From CASQEL01 sp036655975 (lineage in GTDB: Bacteria; Desulfobacterota; Desulfovibrionia; Desulfovibrionales; Desulfovibrionaceae), in assembly GCA_036655975.1 (NCBI GenBank), contig JAVVPD010000021.1, positions 1-28,983 on the forward strand: DNA of 28,983 nucleotides, in the 5' to 3' direction. Numbering within the stretch: the stretch's first letter is position 1; each line of letters opens with the position of its first letter. The translations under genes were made by a program, and so were the position numbers. The notes beneath the pieces were generated by a model. The model had not been told where the DNA came from. It did no database searches and saw only the letters and a list, made by a program, of their open reading frames with translations. This document shows positions 1 to 7,517 of this stretch, piece after piece.

Positions 1-1
1 C

Positions 2-373
2 ATTAAAGCGCGGGCTTATGTCATGGCCATCCCCGGTTTTTTCATAGCGGGTATTGCCACCGTTGCCTTTCCATTCATTGCCCCCAGTGGCTACGGGCCC
101 TTGATGCTCATCGCCATATGTGCATGTTGGGGAGTTCCCCTGACCAATGCCTCCATCGGCGCTTTGCCCTTGGATATGTTAAAGAACCCAGACATTGCCG
201 GTAAACTTTTTGGCATGACCATTCTCATCGACCTTATGGGCGCAGTAGTGGCTCCCTTCCTTATCACCGCCGTCAGCGCACACTGGGGCTGGACAGCAGC
301 CTTTGTTATGCTCGGACTCATGGCCCTTGTGGGCATGGTGCTGGGGCTCATCATTCCCAAATTCCAAAAATAG
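2..373 (+). CDS. MFS transporter, C-terminal part (5' truncated)
   Basis: The reading frame is open from base 2 of the window and ends at TAG 371-373, so the gene begins upstream and only about 123 residues are seen. Four hydrophobic segments are visible: around VMAIPGFFIAGIATVAF, LMLIAICACWGVPL, ILIDLMGAVVAPFLITAV and FVMLGLMALVGMVLGLII. The short charged ending and the glycine- and proline-rich helices resemble the last third of a major facilitator superfamily inner-membrane transporter. The substrate cannot be told from this fragment. It converges on the M16 peptidase gene, with a perfect G-rich stem-loop (418-440) between the two stop codons. Another multi-helix permease class is possible because the MFS signature loop lies outside the window. 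Confidence 0.65.
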   Translation: MKARAYVMAIPGFFIAGIATVAFPFIAPSGYGPLMLIAICACWGVPLTNASIGALPLDMLKNPDIAGKLFGMTILIDLMGAVVAPFLITAVSAHWGWTAAFVMLGLMALVGMVLGLIIPKFQK

Positions 374-417
374 GCCCACTGCAACAAGGCCATCAAAAGC
401 GCGGACAACTCTTTTTA

Positions 418-440
418 GGGGGGAGGCAATGCCTCCCCCC
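418..440. repeat. Perfect G-rich stem-loop at a convergent gene junction
   Basis: A 10-bp perfect inverted repeat (left arm GGGGGGAGGC 418-427, loop AAT, right arm GCCTCCCCCC 431-440) lies between the stop of the MFS gene and the stop of the M16 peptidase gene. Neither strand has a good T-run after the stem, so it is not a textbook intrinsic terminator, though a stem this strong could block 3' exonucleases or help termination from both sides. Related stems occur at 10552-10571 and 16044-16068. Confidence 0.7.
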
Positions 441-449
441 TACTCCGCT

Positions 450-3152
450 CTAAGGCTGCACCGTCACAACATAGGCTTGGTCAAATTTCAAATATTTCTG
501 AGCGACCTTTTGTAGATCAGCAGGGCTCAGTTGTTTGGCTTTTGCCATCTGGTCTTTGGCGAAAGACAAAGGCCGGCCCATAACAGTCAGCCCTGCGGCT
601 TCAGACGCGCGGCTGCCAAGGCTTTGGCGGGCACGGTAATAGTCCCCTTCCAATTGGTTATTACCACTTTGCAAATCGGCGGCGGGTAAGGCTAGCGTGT
701 GGAGCTGGCTAATAATCTTTTTAAAGCCTTCCGTAGCTTGGGCAAGCTTGGCGGGTTCGGTGCCAATATAAAAAGCCATGTAGCCCGCTTCGGCCATCAG
801 ACGATTGAAGGCGGTCACCGTGTAGCCAAGACCCTGATTATCGCGCAATTCCTTAAACAGCAGCCCACTTTGTCCGGCAAGGATATTTTGCAGCAATTGC
901 AGTGCCGGAGCGTCTTCATTACTGAGGGGGACGGTTTTGAACACCAACAGCATGTGGGCCTGATTGCGTTCGGGCAGAGCCAACATCAACGCTTTCTTCT
1001 TACCCCACAGTGGCGCATCCAAGCGCACCCCTTTTTGTTTGGGCACGGGCAAAGTACGGGCAAAAGCCAGCACAGACTCACGGTCAAAGTCGCCTGCCAC
1101 AGCCATTACCCACGGCTGTTGAATTTGCTGCTCCCAATAATGACGAATATTCGTGGCGGTATACTTTTCCACCATGGGAATGGTGCCCGCAGTGCGGTAG
1201 CCATAGGTATGCCCATTGGGAAAGAGGAAGGGAGGCAGATTGTCAAAGGCCAAACCGAGGGGACTGTCATCCCGTGCGCGAATGGCGGCAATCTGGTTTG
1301 TTTTTTCGCGGGCCACTTCTTCTGCGGCAAAAGCAGGATTCAGCAGAATACTCGTCATCAATTTAAAGCCGTCCCCGTTGAAGCGGGTGGGTTGGCGCAA
1401 AGATAGCCCAAAAGCCTGCCGTCCGGCCACAGCGCTCATGGAGGTGGCGCGGTCGGAAAGATAGCGTTCCAATTCCGGCGCTGTCATGGAGGCCGTACCC
1501 GACGTGAGTACCCGTGCGGTTAATGCGGCAAGCCCTTGCTGGTTAGGCGGCAGCAGCGCGTCACCGCCGGGCATCATAAATTCCACCGCCGTATACGGCA
1601 GAGTGGTGTCAGGAAGCAGCACCAGGCTGCGCCCGTGCCCAAGATCAAGCGTTTCCACGGCAGTTGCAGCCCCGACCACCGTGTTGGCAGCAGAAGGGCT
1701 TTTTGCGGGCCACGCTTTGAGCAAACTGCCCGTCAGTTTGGCGGCAAGATCAGGGGCAGGAGCCGCGCTAGAAACAGCGGGATTTACTGCCTGTGCGCCC
1801 GTTTTTTTTATGTCCGCTTTGGCTTCGGCTGTAGCTTCAGCTTTGGGCGGTAATACGGCCACGCTCAGTCTTTCGGGCTTGACCCAAGTGTGCAGCGCCT
1901 TTTGTAATTGCGTACTGTCCACATTGCGTAATTCCGTCATAATATTTTCTTCACCTTGGGCACCGCCAAGGAAAAATTGCAGGCGCCCTTTCCACGAAGC
2001 CAGCCCCGCAAGGGTTTCCTTGGTGCGCTGCATCTCATCTTCCAAATTCAGGCGTGCTCGGGCCAATTCTTGCGGCGTGAAACGATCGGCCTGCAAATTT
2101 GCCATGTCTGCACAAAATTCTGCCCAAAATTGTTCTAATTTATCAGCATCCAATTGCACGGTAAAATACAGCATACCCACACGTTCAAAGGTGTAGTTGC
2201 CCACATCGATACTATCGACCAGACGCTTCTGATACTGATATTTCTGATGCAGATAGGAAGTAGCGTCACCGCCGAGCAGATAAGATAACACGTCCAGCGG
2301 AATGGAGCGCACATCGCCATCGCCGGGGACGGGGAAGGCGGCACCTAAATATACTTTATTCCATGGGCCGGGCTGCACCGTAACTACCGGCCCGTGCCCC
2401 AAGAGTTCCGCATTAATGGCTTGGGGCGGCACAATGTCAGCCGTATTGGGTAAAGGCCCGAACAGCCTTTCCGCTTCGGTCAGTACAAGGGCCGGATCAA
2501 TATTACCCACCACCACCAGCAGCATAGATTGGGGTTGATAATACTTGGTAATGTAGGCACGAATATTTTCTACGGTCAGCGCTTTGATGGTTTCAGGATA
2601 GCCAATGATCGGGCGCGCGTAGGGAGTTCCCTTCAAAGTAGACGCCTGCAAGGCCTTAAAAACCTTTTGATTGGGAGAATCTTCACCGCGTTGCAATTCT
2701 GCCAGAATAACCTGTTTTTCGGATTCCAGCTCGGCAGGGTCAAGGCTGGCGTCAAAAGCCATATCCTTAACCACATCCATCCCAAGCTTCCAGTGAGCGG
2801 CAGGCATATCCGTCAAATATACCGTATAATCAAAGCTGGTAGCGGCGTTCAAATAGCCCCCAGCTTCTTCCACGTGACGGGCCACAATGCCCTTGGGCCT
2901 TTTGGTCGTCCCCTTGAAAACCATATGTTCCAGCACATGGCTGATGCCCGCTTCCTGCGCTTGCTCATAGGCCGAACCGGCATGAACATATAAACGGGTA
3001 GACACCAGAGGAAAGCGTGTATCGGGCAGAATATACACGGTAAGCCCGTTTTTTAAACGGGTAATCTGCGCCCCGTCACCGGCAAAAGCTGGCGAAAACA
3101 GCATTCCTAAGGCCATGAATACCCCCAATATACAAGTAAAAATGCGTAGCAT
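450..3152 (-). CDS. Secreted M16-family zinc metallopeptidase (pitrilysin/insulinase-like, two M16 units)
   Basis: The 900-residue protein starts with a signal peptide (MLRIFTCILGVFMALGMLFSPAFA), then an N-terminal M16 unit with the inverted zinc motif HVLEH (His72, Glu75, His76) and the distal ligand Glu152 in VILAEL. A second M16-like half follows after an Ala/Lys-rich linker near residues 450-500 and lacks an HxxEH motif, as is usual for the inactive half of single-chain M16 enzymes. I chose the ATG at 3150-3152, 18 codons inside the longest frame, because AAGGAG lies 8 bases before it and the signal peptide then sits at the N-terminus. The likely role is proteolysis of peptides or misfolded proteins in the periplasm. 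The gene stands alone, convergent with the MFS gene and divergent from the next one. Confidence 0.9.
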   Translation of the reverse strand: MLRIFTCILGVFMALGMLFSPAFAGDGAQITRLKNGLTVYILPDTRFPLVSTRLYVHAGSAYEQAQEAGISHVLEHMVFKGTTKRPKGIVARHVEEAGGYLNAATSFDYTVYLTDMPAAHWKLGMDVVKDMAFDASLDPAELESEKQVILAELQRGEDSPNQKVFKALQASTLKGTPYARPIIGYPETIKALTVENIRAYITKYYQPQSMLLVVVGNIDPALVLTEAERLFGPLPNTADIVPPQAINAELLGHGPVVTVQPGPWNKVYLGAAFPVPGDGDVRSIPLDVLSYLLGGDATSYLHQKYQYQKRLVDSIDVGNYTFERVGMLYFTVQLDADKLEQFWAEFCADMANLQADRFTPQELARARLNLEDEMQRTKETLAGLASWKGRLQFFLGGAQGEENIMTELRNVDSTQLQKALHTWVKPERLSVAVLPPKAEATAEAKADIKKTGAQAVNPAVSSAAPAPDLAAKLTGSLLKAWPAKSPSAANTVVGAATAVETLDLGHGRSLVLLPDTTLPYTAVEFMMPGGDALLPPNQQGLAALTARVLTSGTASMTAPELERYLSDRATSMSAVAGRQAFGLSLRQPTRFNGDGFKLMTSILLNPAFAAEEVAREKTNQIAAIRARDDSPLGLAFDNLPPFLFPNGHTYGYRTAGTIPMVEKYTATNIRHYWEQQIQQPWVMAVAGDFDRESVLAFARTLPVPKQKGVRLDAPLWGKKKALMLALPERNQAHMLLVFKTVPLSNEDAPALQLLQNILAGQSGLLFKELRDNQGLGYTVTAFNRLMAEAGYMAFYIGTEPAKLAQATEGFKKIISQLHTLALPAADLQSGNNQLEGDYYRARQSLGSRASEAAGLTVMGRPLSFAKDQMAKAKQLSPADLQKVAQKYLKFDQAYVVTVQP

Positions 3153-3222
3153 ATACTTTGCTCCTTTTCGTGGCAGTATGCGGGCAAGAGAGCCTTGCAA
3201 CCGCATAGGTCTATAAGCCTAT

Positions 3223-3250
3223 AGCATAAGGTTCCCAGACGGAAAAGCAA
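3223..3250 (-). promoter_or_regulatory. Possible sigma-70-type promoter of the M16 peptidase gene
   Basis: Read on the minus strand, TTGCTT (3245-3250) and TATGCT (3223-3228) are 16 bases apart, about 70 bases before the chosen peptidase start. Both boxes match the consensus only partly, so this is a suggestion. Confidence 0.3.
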
Positions 3251-3382
3251 GAAATAGCCCTCAAAATAGGAATAAAGTCACATCTAAAGCTTGCACCTCA
3301 TGCCATCAACGGGTATTTTGTTTCGGACTCTGGCGATACTGACCTTAGATATGTACTTTTTTACACATAAAAGTTTGTGACT

Positions 3383-4921
3383 ATGAAGAAATATCTTCGC
3401 TATTTTGGCCCCTTACTGGTGACATGTATTTTTGTAGGGGCCATCTATCTTTTATACCATAAGCTCAAAGCGTATAGTATTATTCAGATACGTGAAAGTC
3501 TTGATCAAATTTCCCATTGGCGCATTCTGGCCTCCATTGGACTCATGATCGTCAATTATATTATTCTGGTAGGCTACGACTGGTTAGCCCTTATCGCCAT
3601 AAAAAAACCCCTGCCCTTGCAGCGAACCGCGCTCGTATCCTTCATCGGGCAAGCCGTCAGTTATAATTTTGGGGCTTTGCTGGGTGGCACCACGGTGCGC
3701 TATCGCTTTTACTCCGCTTGGGGTTTCAGCCTCACCGAGATTGTGCGCCTCGTGCTTATGCTGGCTGTCACCTTTTGGGTGGGAGCCTTGGGGCTATGCG
3801 GCTTGGCTTTCATTATTTCTCCACCAGAAATTCCCCTTGAATTATTGCATAAAATGCCCCTCAAGGACGTACGCATCCTCGGAATTATTTTATTGAGTAT
3901 TGCCATGACCTATTGGGTCTTGTGCTTTTTTATCCGCAAGCCCGTACATATTTTTGGCAAAGAATTTGTTTTTCCAGCCCCCAAAATCGCGATGCTTCAG
4001 GGCCTTGTGGCCGGCATTGACCTTATCGCCGCTGCGGGCTGCATGTACATTCTGCTGCCCGGCGACCTGAACATCACCTTCATCCAGTTTTTGCCCAGCT
4101 ATCTTATGGCCCAAGTGGCCGTGGTGCTGACCCATGTGCCCGGCGGCGTGGGCGTGTTTGAATTGGTTATCCTGCACATGACCCAAACCCCCCGCGAGCA
4201 AGTGGTTGTGGCGGCTGTTTTGTGCTTCCGCATTATCTATTTCATTCTGCCCCTGCTCGGCGCAGCGGTGGTACTGGCCGTATACGAAGCCCGCGAACGC
4301 AAAAACATGCTTAAAGAAGCCGGGCGCTGGCTCAGTGTTATTTCACACAGTATTGCGGCTGTCGCTACCTTTATGGCGGGAATTATTTTGATTTTTTCCT
4401 CCGTCTTGCCCACATGGCCCCATGCGCGCACCCTGCTTATCACCCATGTTCCCACCTGGGTTCCGCCCACAGCGCACTTCATCTGCATCCTCTCCGGCGC
4501 ACTGCTGCTGTTCATTGCCTACGGACTAGAGCGCCAACAAGCCATTGCGTGGAAAGCCAGTATTATTCTGCTGATTTTGGGTATTTTTGCCAGTATATTC
4601 AAAGGACTCAATGGGGTAGAAGCCGGCATGGTCAGCTTAGTGCTTATCTGCAACCTTACCGCGCAACGCCGCTTTTACCGCAAATCCTTCTTTTGGGAAG
4701 AACGTATCCCCCTGCGCTGGCTCGGCGGTGCGTGGGCCGTGCTGGCTTCTGCCATGGCCCTCGGCTGGTATATTTATAATCCCATTTTTGATCGGGCCAG
4801 TCTGTGGGGTTTTGAAAGTGCCCGTAATGTTTCCCAAAACTACCGTGCCCTCGTCGGTATCATCACGATACTCGCGCTGTTATGGATATGGCGCATCTGG
4901 CAAAGACAGCGGCATAAATAA
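3383..4921 (+). CDS. MprF/YbhN-like polytopic membrane protein (LPG_synthase_TM family), no synthase domain
   Basis: The 512-residue protein is almost entirely hydrophobic helices. Its first 300 residues look like the LPG synthase transmembrane/UPF0104 domain: short N-terminal helix, the SFIGQAVSYNFGALLGGTTVRYRFY segment, and the conserved THVPGGVGVFE motif in the middle. More helices follow (to about residue 505), as in the membrane half of MprF. MprF flips lysyl- or alanyl-phosphatidylglycerol, but its cytosolic aminoacyltransferase domain (DUF2156) is absent here and in the neighbouring genes. Lipid translocation or envelope maintenance is therefore an inference. A GTG two codons upstream (3377) is an alternative start; no strong Shine-Dalgarno sequence precedes either. 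The gene is convergent with the HD-domain gene, 46 bases apart, with no visible terminator between them. Confidence 0.8.
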   Translation: MKKYLRYFGPLLVTCIFVGAIYLLYHKLKAYSIIQIRESLDQISHWRILASIGLMIVNYIILVGYDWLALIAIKKPLPLQRTALVSFIGQAVSYNFGALLGGTTVRYRFYSAWGFSLTEIVRLVLMLAVTFWVGALGLCGLAFIISPPEIPLELLHKMPLKDVRILGIILLSIAMTYWVLCFFIRKPVHIFGKEFVFPAPKIAMLQGLVAGIDLIAAAGCMYILLPGDLNITFIQFLPSYLMAQVAVVLTHVPGGVGVFELVILHMTQTPREQVVVAAVLCFRIIYFILPLLGAAVVLAVYEARERKNMLKEAGRWLSVISHSIAAVATFMAGIILIFSSVLPTWPHARTLLITHVPTWVPPTAHFICILSGALLLFIAYGLERQQAIAWKASIILLILGIFASIFKGLNGVEAGMVSLVLICNLTAQRRFYRKSFFWEERIPLRWLGGAWAVLASAMALGWYIYNPIFDRASLWGFESARNVSQNYRALVGIITILALLWIWRIWQRQRHK

Positions 4922-4967
4922 GCCATAAAGCCTGACAATACCGGCGCCTCAAATATTCACCCGACAC

Positions 4968-6209
4968 CTAATCAAAATCCGCCAAAAGTGTCCCCAGTGA
5001 CAAGGGGCCGGTAATTTTACGCATATCACTGCGGATACGCACGGCGGCTTCCAACATTTGCGGAGAGGCCACACCGTTACGGATAGAGCTATGGGCTTCC
5101 ATAAATGCGGCGAGGGTATCACAGGTTTTAATAAGGCTTCCGTCCTTGGGGTCTAGGCTATCAATATTACACTGGCTGTGCAGCTTTTCAAAAGAAGGGA
5201 TACGCTGCACGCTTCCGCTAATATCGCGGATGGTTTCATGAAATTCCGAACCGGTGGGAATACCCAAATAATATTGTAGCCGCTCTACAAGCGCGGTATA
5301 GCCTTCGGCCTGCAAAGGGTTGAAGATACGGCGTTCCAATTCTTGTTCTTCATACTGGCGGATAAGGTCGGGAAGAATATCCACAGAACGCTTGACGGGA
5401 GAAATGATATCGCGGGTCAGGAGTTCGGGTAAATCGTGGAATAAACCACAAAAATAATTATTATTCCGCCGTGCTGGGCAGGCTTTCACCGTAAGGCTGA
5501 AAAAATAGGCGTAGGAGGCTACCACAAACATATGCCCCAATACAGAGGTGGTAGGAATGCGCGGGGCTTGGGTCCAACGGATTTGAAAGCGCAATTGCCC
5601 GCACAGGTTGGCAAAGCGGCCTAGAGCGGTTTCTTTATCCAGCATGGCGGAAAAACCCTCTAGATCACAGAAGGAAGCAAGAGTTTCTTCAAAATTTTCA
5701 TGGATGTGAGGCATTTCATCATCAAAACTATTAAAAGGTTTGATAAGTTGAAACTCCCAGCGCGAAGCAAACATGTGCGCTGCGTCCAAAATACGCCGTG
5801 CCAGCGAGGCAGAAGCCCCCTCCCGGTGATAGGCCACCATACGCTGCCAGAAGCCTTCATCCAATGAGCGCAGGCAGGGTTCCAGCTCGCGGTGCACATA
5901 GGTGGTAAGTTGCGAGTAATGCTCGGGATTTTCTTTAATTTTATAAAAAACAGGGGGTTTGATATCGGTAATCACCAAACGATAAAAATAGTCGAACAAA
6001 CCGCCTTCAATAATTTCCGACGCAAGGGTGATGCGGGCTTTTTCAGAAAGGTGGCGAGAATTTTCATGCCATAAGACACAGGCCAAAATCATTTTATGGC
6101 CCTGCTTGTCAACTTCCCATAATTCCACGGGGCGCAGCTTGTCATTCCAGCGCAGGAGATAAGAGCCAGAAAACACTAATTGTAATAAGCTCTTACGAAT
6201 TTGAAGCAT
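4968..6209 (-). CDS. HD-domain metal-dependent phosphohydrolase (YfbR-like HD family)
   Basis: The 413-residue soluble protein has an HD domain in its C-terminal half. The metal-binding pattern is seen as His in VLGHMF (about residue 226), HD in FHDLPE (about 257) and Asp in KTCDTLAAF (about 362), the H...HD...D order of the superfamily. HDLPE resembles the YfbR/HD_2 class, which includes 5'-nucleotidases. The N-terminal 200 residues are charged, show no motif I recognise, and have no signal peptide or membrane helix. The start is supported by GGAGG nine bases before ATG. The substrate is unknown; a nucleotide monophosphate is the family-based guess. It is divergent from rplM. Confidence 0.75.
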   Translation of the reverse strand: MLQIRKSLLQLVFSGSYLLRWNDKLRPVELWEVDKQGHKMILACVLWHENSRHLSEKARITLASEIIEGGLFDYFYRLVITDIKPPVFYKIKENPEHYSQLTTYVHRELEPCLRSLDEGFWQRMVAYHREGASASLARRILDAAHMFASRWEFQLIKPFNSFDDEMPHIHENFEETLASFCDLEGFSAMLDKETALGRFANLCGQLRFQIRWTQAPRIPTTSVLGHMFVVASYAYFFSLTVKACPARRNNNYFCGLFHDLPELLTRDIISPVKRSVDILPDLIRQYEEQELERRIFNPLQAEGYTALVERLQYYLGIPTGSEFHETIRDISGSVQRIPSFEKLHSQCNIDSLDPKDGSLIKTCDTLAAFMEAHSSIRNGVASPQMLEAAVRIRSDMRKITGPLSLGTLLADFD

Positions 6210-6303
6210 TTTTTTAGCCTCCGTGTGAAATTAATGAAAAAAATCTCTTGGCAGCATAGGGGAACATACGTTAAAGTACAAGCCTTCTGAGGTTATGGCG
6301 CAC

Positions 6304-6323
6304 ACGCACACAAGGGTGTGCGT
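6304..6323. repeat. 8-bp perfect stem-loop without T-run
   Basis: ACGCACAC (6304-6311) and GTGTGCGT (6316-6323) pair perfectly around a 4-base loop. No poly-T follows on either strand, and it lies in a divergent promoter region, so it may be an operator-like palindrome or a leader hairpin of the HD-domain gene. Confidence 0.5.
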
Positions 6324-6395
6324 CCAAAACCTTTTGAATTCTTGACATCTTTACCTTACACCATGTTTTTGTCACCCAGCCCCGTTAAATTCTGA

Positions 6396-6425
6396 TTGAC
6401 AAGGCGTGGTAAAGTGCAGTAAAGG
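6396..6425 (+). promoter_or_regulatory. Candidate promoter of rplM-rpsI
   Basis: A consensus -35 box TTGACA (6396-6401) is followed after 18 bases by TAAAGG (6420-6425), a poor -10. A second TTGACA at 6342-6347 has no good -10 at normal spacing. The long distance to rplM (about 135 bases) would leave a substantial untranslated leader. Confidence 0.35.
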
Positions 6426-6559
6426 GTCTTTTTTGATGTGTACATACGTTGGCTGTGTAGGTGCTCTACGGAACCTTGCCATGGCTATTTTTTGACGGAG
6501 ATTCTTGCACAACAGGCTCAGGCCACGTTGGCAATCAATATTAGTGAGGAGTTATTTCC

Positions 6560-6994
6560 ATGAAGACGTTCAGCCCTACTCCCGCCGACATCAACCGCGA
6601 ATGGTTTGTGGTTGATGCGCAGGAAAAAATTCTTGGGCGCTTGGCTACCCAGATTGCCCACCGCCTGCGCGGGAAGCATAAGCCAGAATTTGCCCCACAT
6701 ATGGACAACGGTGACTTTATTGTAGTGGTCAACTGCGAAAAAATCAGAGTGACCGGCAATAAAATGCTGCAGAAAAAATATTACCGTTATTCCGGCTATG
6801 TGGGCGGCCTTAAAGCCACCACGCTGGAAAGTGTGATGGCTAGCAAGCCTGAATTTGCACTGATGAACGCCGTCAAGGGGATGTTGCCTAAAAACAGCAT
6901 TGGACGCGCGCAACTGAAAAAGTTAAAATTGTATTCTGGGCCTGCCCATCCCCATACGGCACAAAACCCCAAACCCCTGACCCTCCCATTCTAA
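6560..6994 (+). CDS. rplM: 50S ribosomal protein L13
   Basis: The 144-residue protein matches L13 along its length: it begins MKTFSPTPADINREWFVVDA, then has the EKILGRLATQIAHRLRGKHK core, DFIVVVNCEKI, and the KGMLPKNSIGRAQLKKLKLY segment typical of L13. It is an early-assembling 23S rRNA-binding protein of the large subunit. GAGGAG eight bases before ATG supports the start. It is followed 18 bases later by rpsI, the standard bacterial rplM-rpsI pair, and a terminator closes the pair at 7446-7477. Confidence 0.98.
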   Translation: MKTFSPTPADINREWFVVDAQEKILGRLATQIAHRLRGKHKPEFAPHMDNGDFIVVVNCEKIRVTGNKMLQKKYYRYSGYVGGLKATTLESVMASKPEFALMNAVKGMLPKNSIGRAQLKKLKLYSGPAHPHTAQNPKPLTLPF

Positions 6995-7012
6995 GGGGCG
7001 AGGAGAACACGC

Positions 7013-7405
7013 ATGTCTGATCAATTTAATTATGGCACTGGTCGCCGCAAGAACGCTACTGCACGTACTCGTCTGTACGCCGGTACGGGTGGCATTTCCA
7101 TTAATGGTCGCACCTTGGAAGACTATTTCCCCCGTAAAACGCTGCAAATGATCATTCGCCAACCTCTGGTACTGACAAAAACTACCGACAAGTTCGATAT
7201 AAAAGTGAATGTCGCCGGTGGCGGTGTGAGCGGTCAGGCTGGGGCCGTACGTCATGGCATTTCCCGCGCACTGCTGGAAAGCGATCCCGCGTTGCGCCCC
7301 GTGTTGAAGCGCGCTGGTTTCCTGACCCGTGACGCGCGTAAAAAAGAACGCAAAAAATACGGTTTGCGCGCCGCTCGTGCTCGCTACCAGTATTCCAAGC
7401 GTTAA
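7013..7405 (+). CDS. rpsI: 30S ribosomal protein S9
   Basis: This 130-residue protein is S9. It starts with the FNYGTGRRKNATARTRL region, contains GGGVSGQAGAVRHGISRAL, and ends in the basic tail ending YQYSKR, whose final Lys-Arg reaches the P-site tRNA in known ribosomes. GAGGAG precedes the ATG by 8 bases. It is co-transcribed with rplM and followed by an intrinsic terminator. Confidence 0.98.
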   Translation: MSDQFNYGTGRRKNATARTRLYAGTGGISINGRTLEDYFPRKTLQMIIRQPLVLTKTTDKFDIKVNVAGGGVSGQAGAVRHGISRALLESDPALRPVLKRAGFLTRDARKKERKKYGLRAARARYQYSKR

Positions 7406-7445
7406 GCTTCAGCCCCCACGGCCCAAGCTTTTCACCATTACATAC

Positions 7446-7477
7446 AAGGGCAGGTCGCTTGGCGACTTGCCCTTTTT
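7446..7477 (+). terminator. Intrinsic terminator after rplM-rpsI
   Basis: A 13-bp stem with one G-T wobble (left arm 7446-7458, loop TTG, right arm 7462-7474) runs into a five-base T-run. It lies 41 bases after the rpsI stop and 41 bases before the YcaO start, so YcaO is either read through or has its own start site. Confidence 0.88.
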
Positions 7478-7517
7478 GCATACACCTTCCCCCCTAATTT
7501 TTTACGAGGAAGTACGC

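Larger units (their letters stand above)
6210..6559. other. 350-base divergent intergenic region upstream of rplM
   Basis: This stretch separates the HD-domain gene (minus) from rplM (plus). It holds an 8-bp perfect stem-loop (6304-6323), two TTGACA hexamers (6342-6347 and 6396-6401) and roughly 130 bases of likely 5' leader before rplM. No open frame with a ribosome-binding site was found. A leader involved in L13 autoregulation is possible but I see no recognised structure. Confidence 0.6.

Noticed and set aside
699..2993. Several long plus-strand open frames (699-1406, 1486-2196, 2529-2993) opposite the M16 peptidase
   Set aside because: They are antisense to a complete, motif-bearing gene, have no ribosome-binding sites, and their proteins are low-complexity shadows.
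3207..3232. CTATA/TATAG palindrome before the peptidase gene as an operator
   Set aside because: Arms are only five A/T-rich base pairs and likely to occur by chance.
7329..7517. Earlier ATG for the YcaO gene inside rpsI
   Set aside because: It would overlap rpsI by 77 bases and run through the terminator hairpin; GTG 7518 has a good ribosome-binding site.
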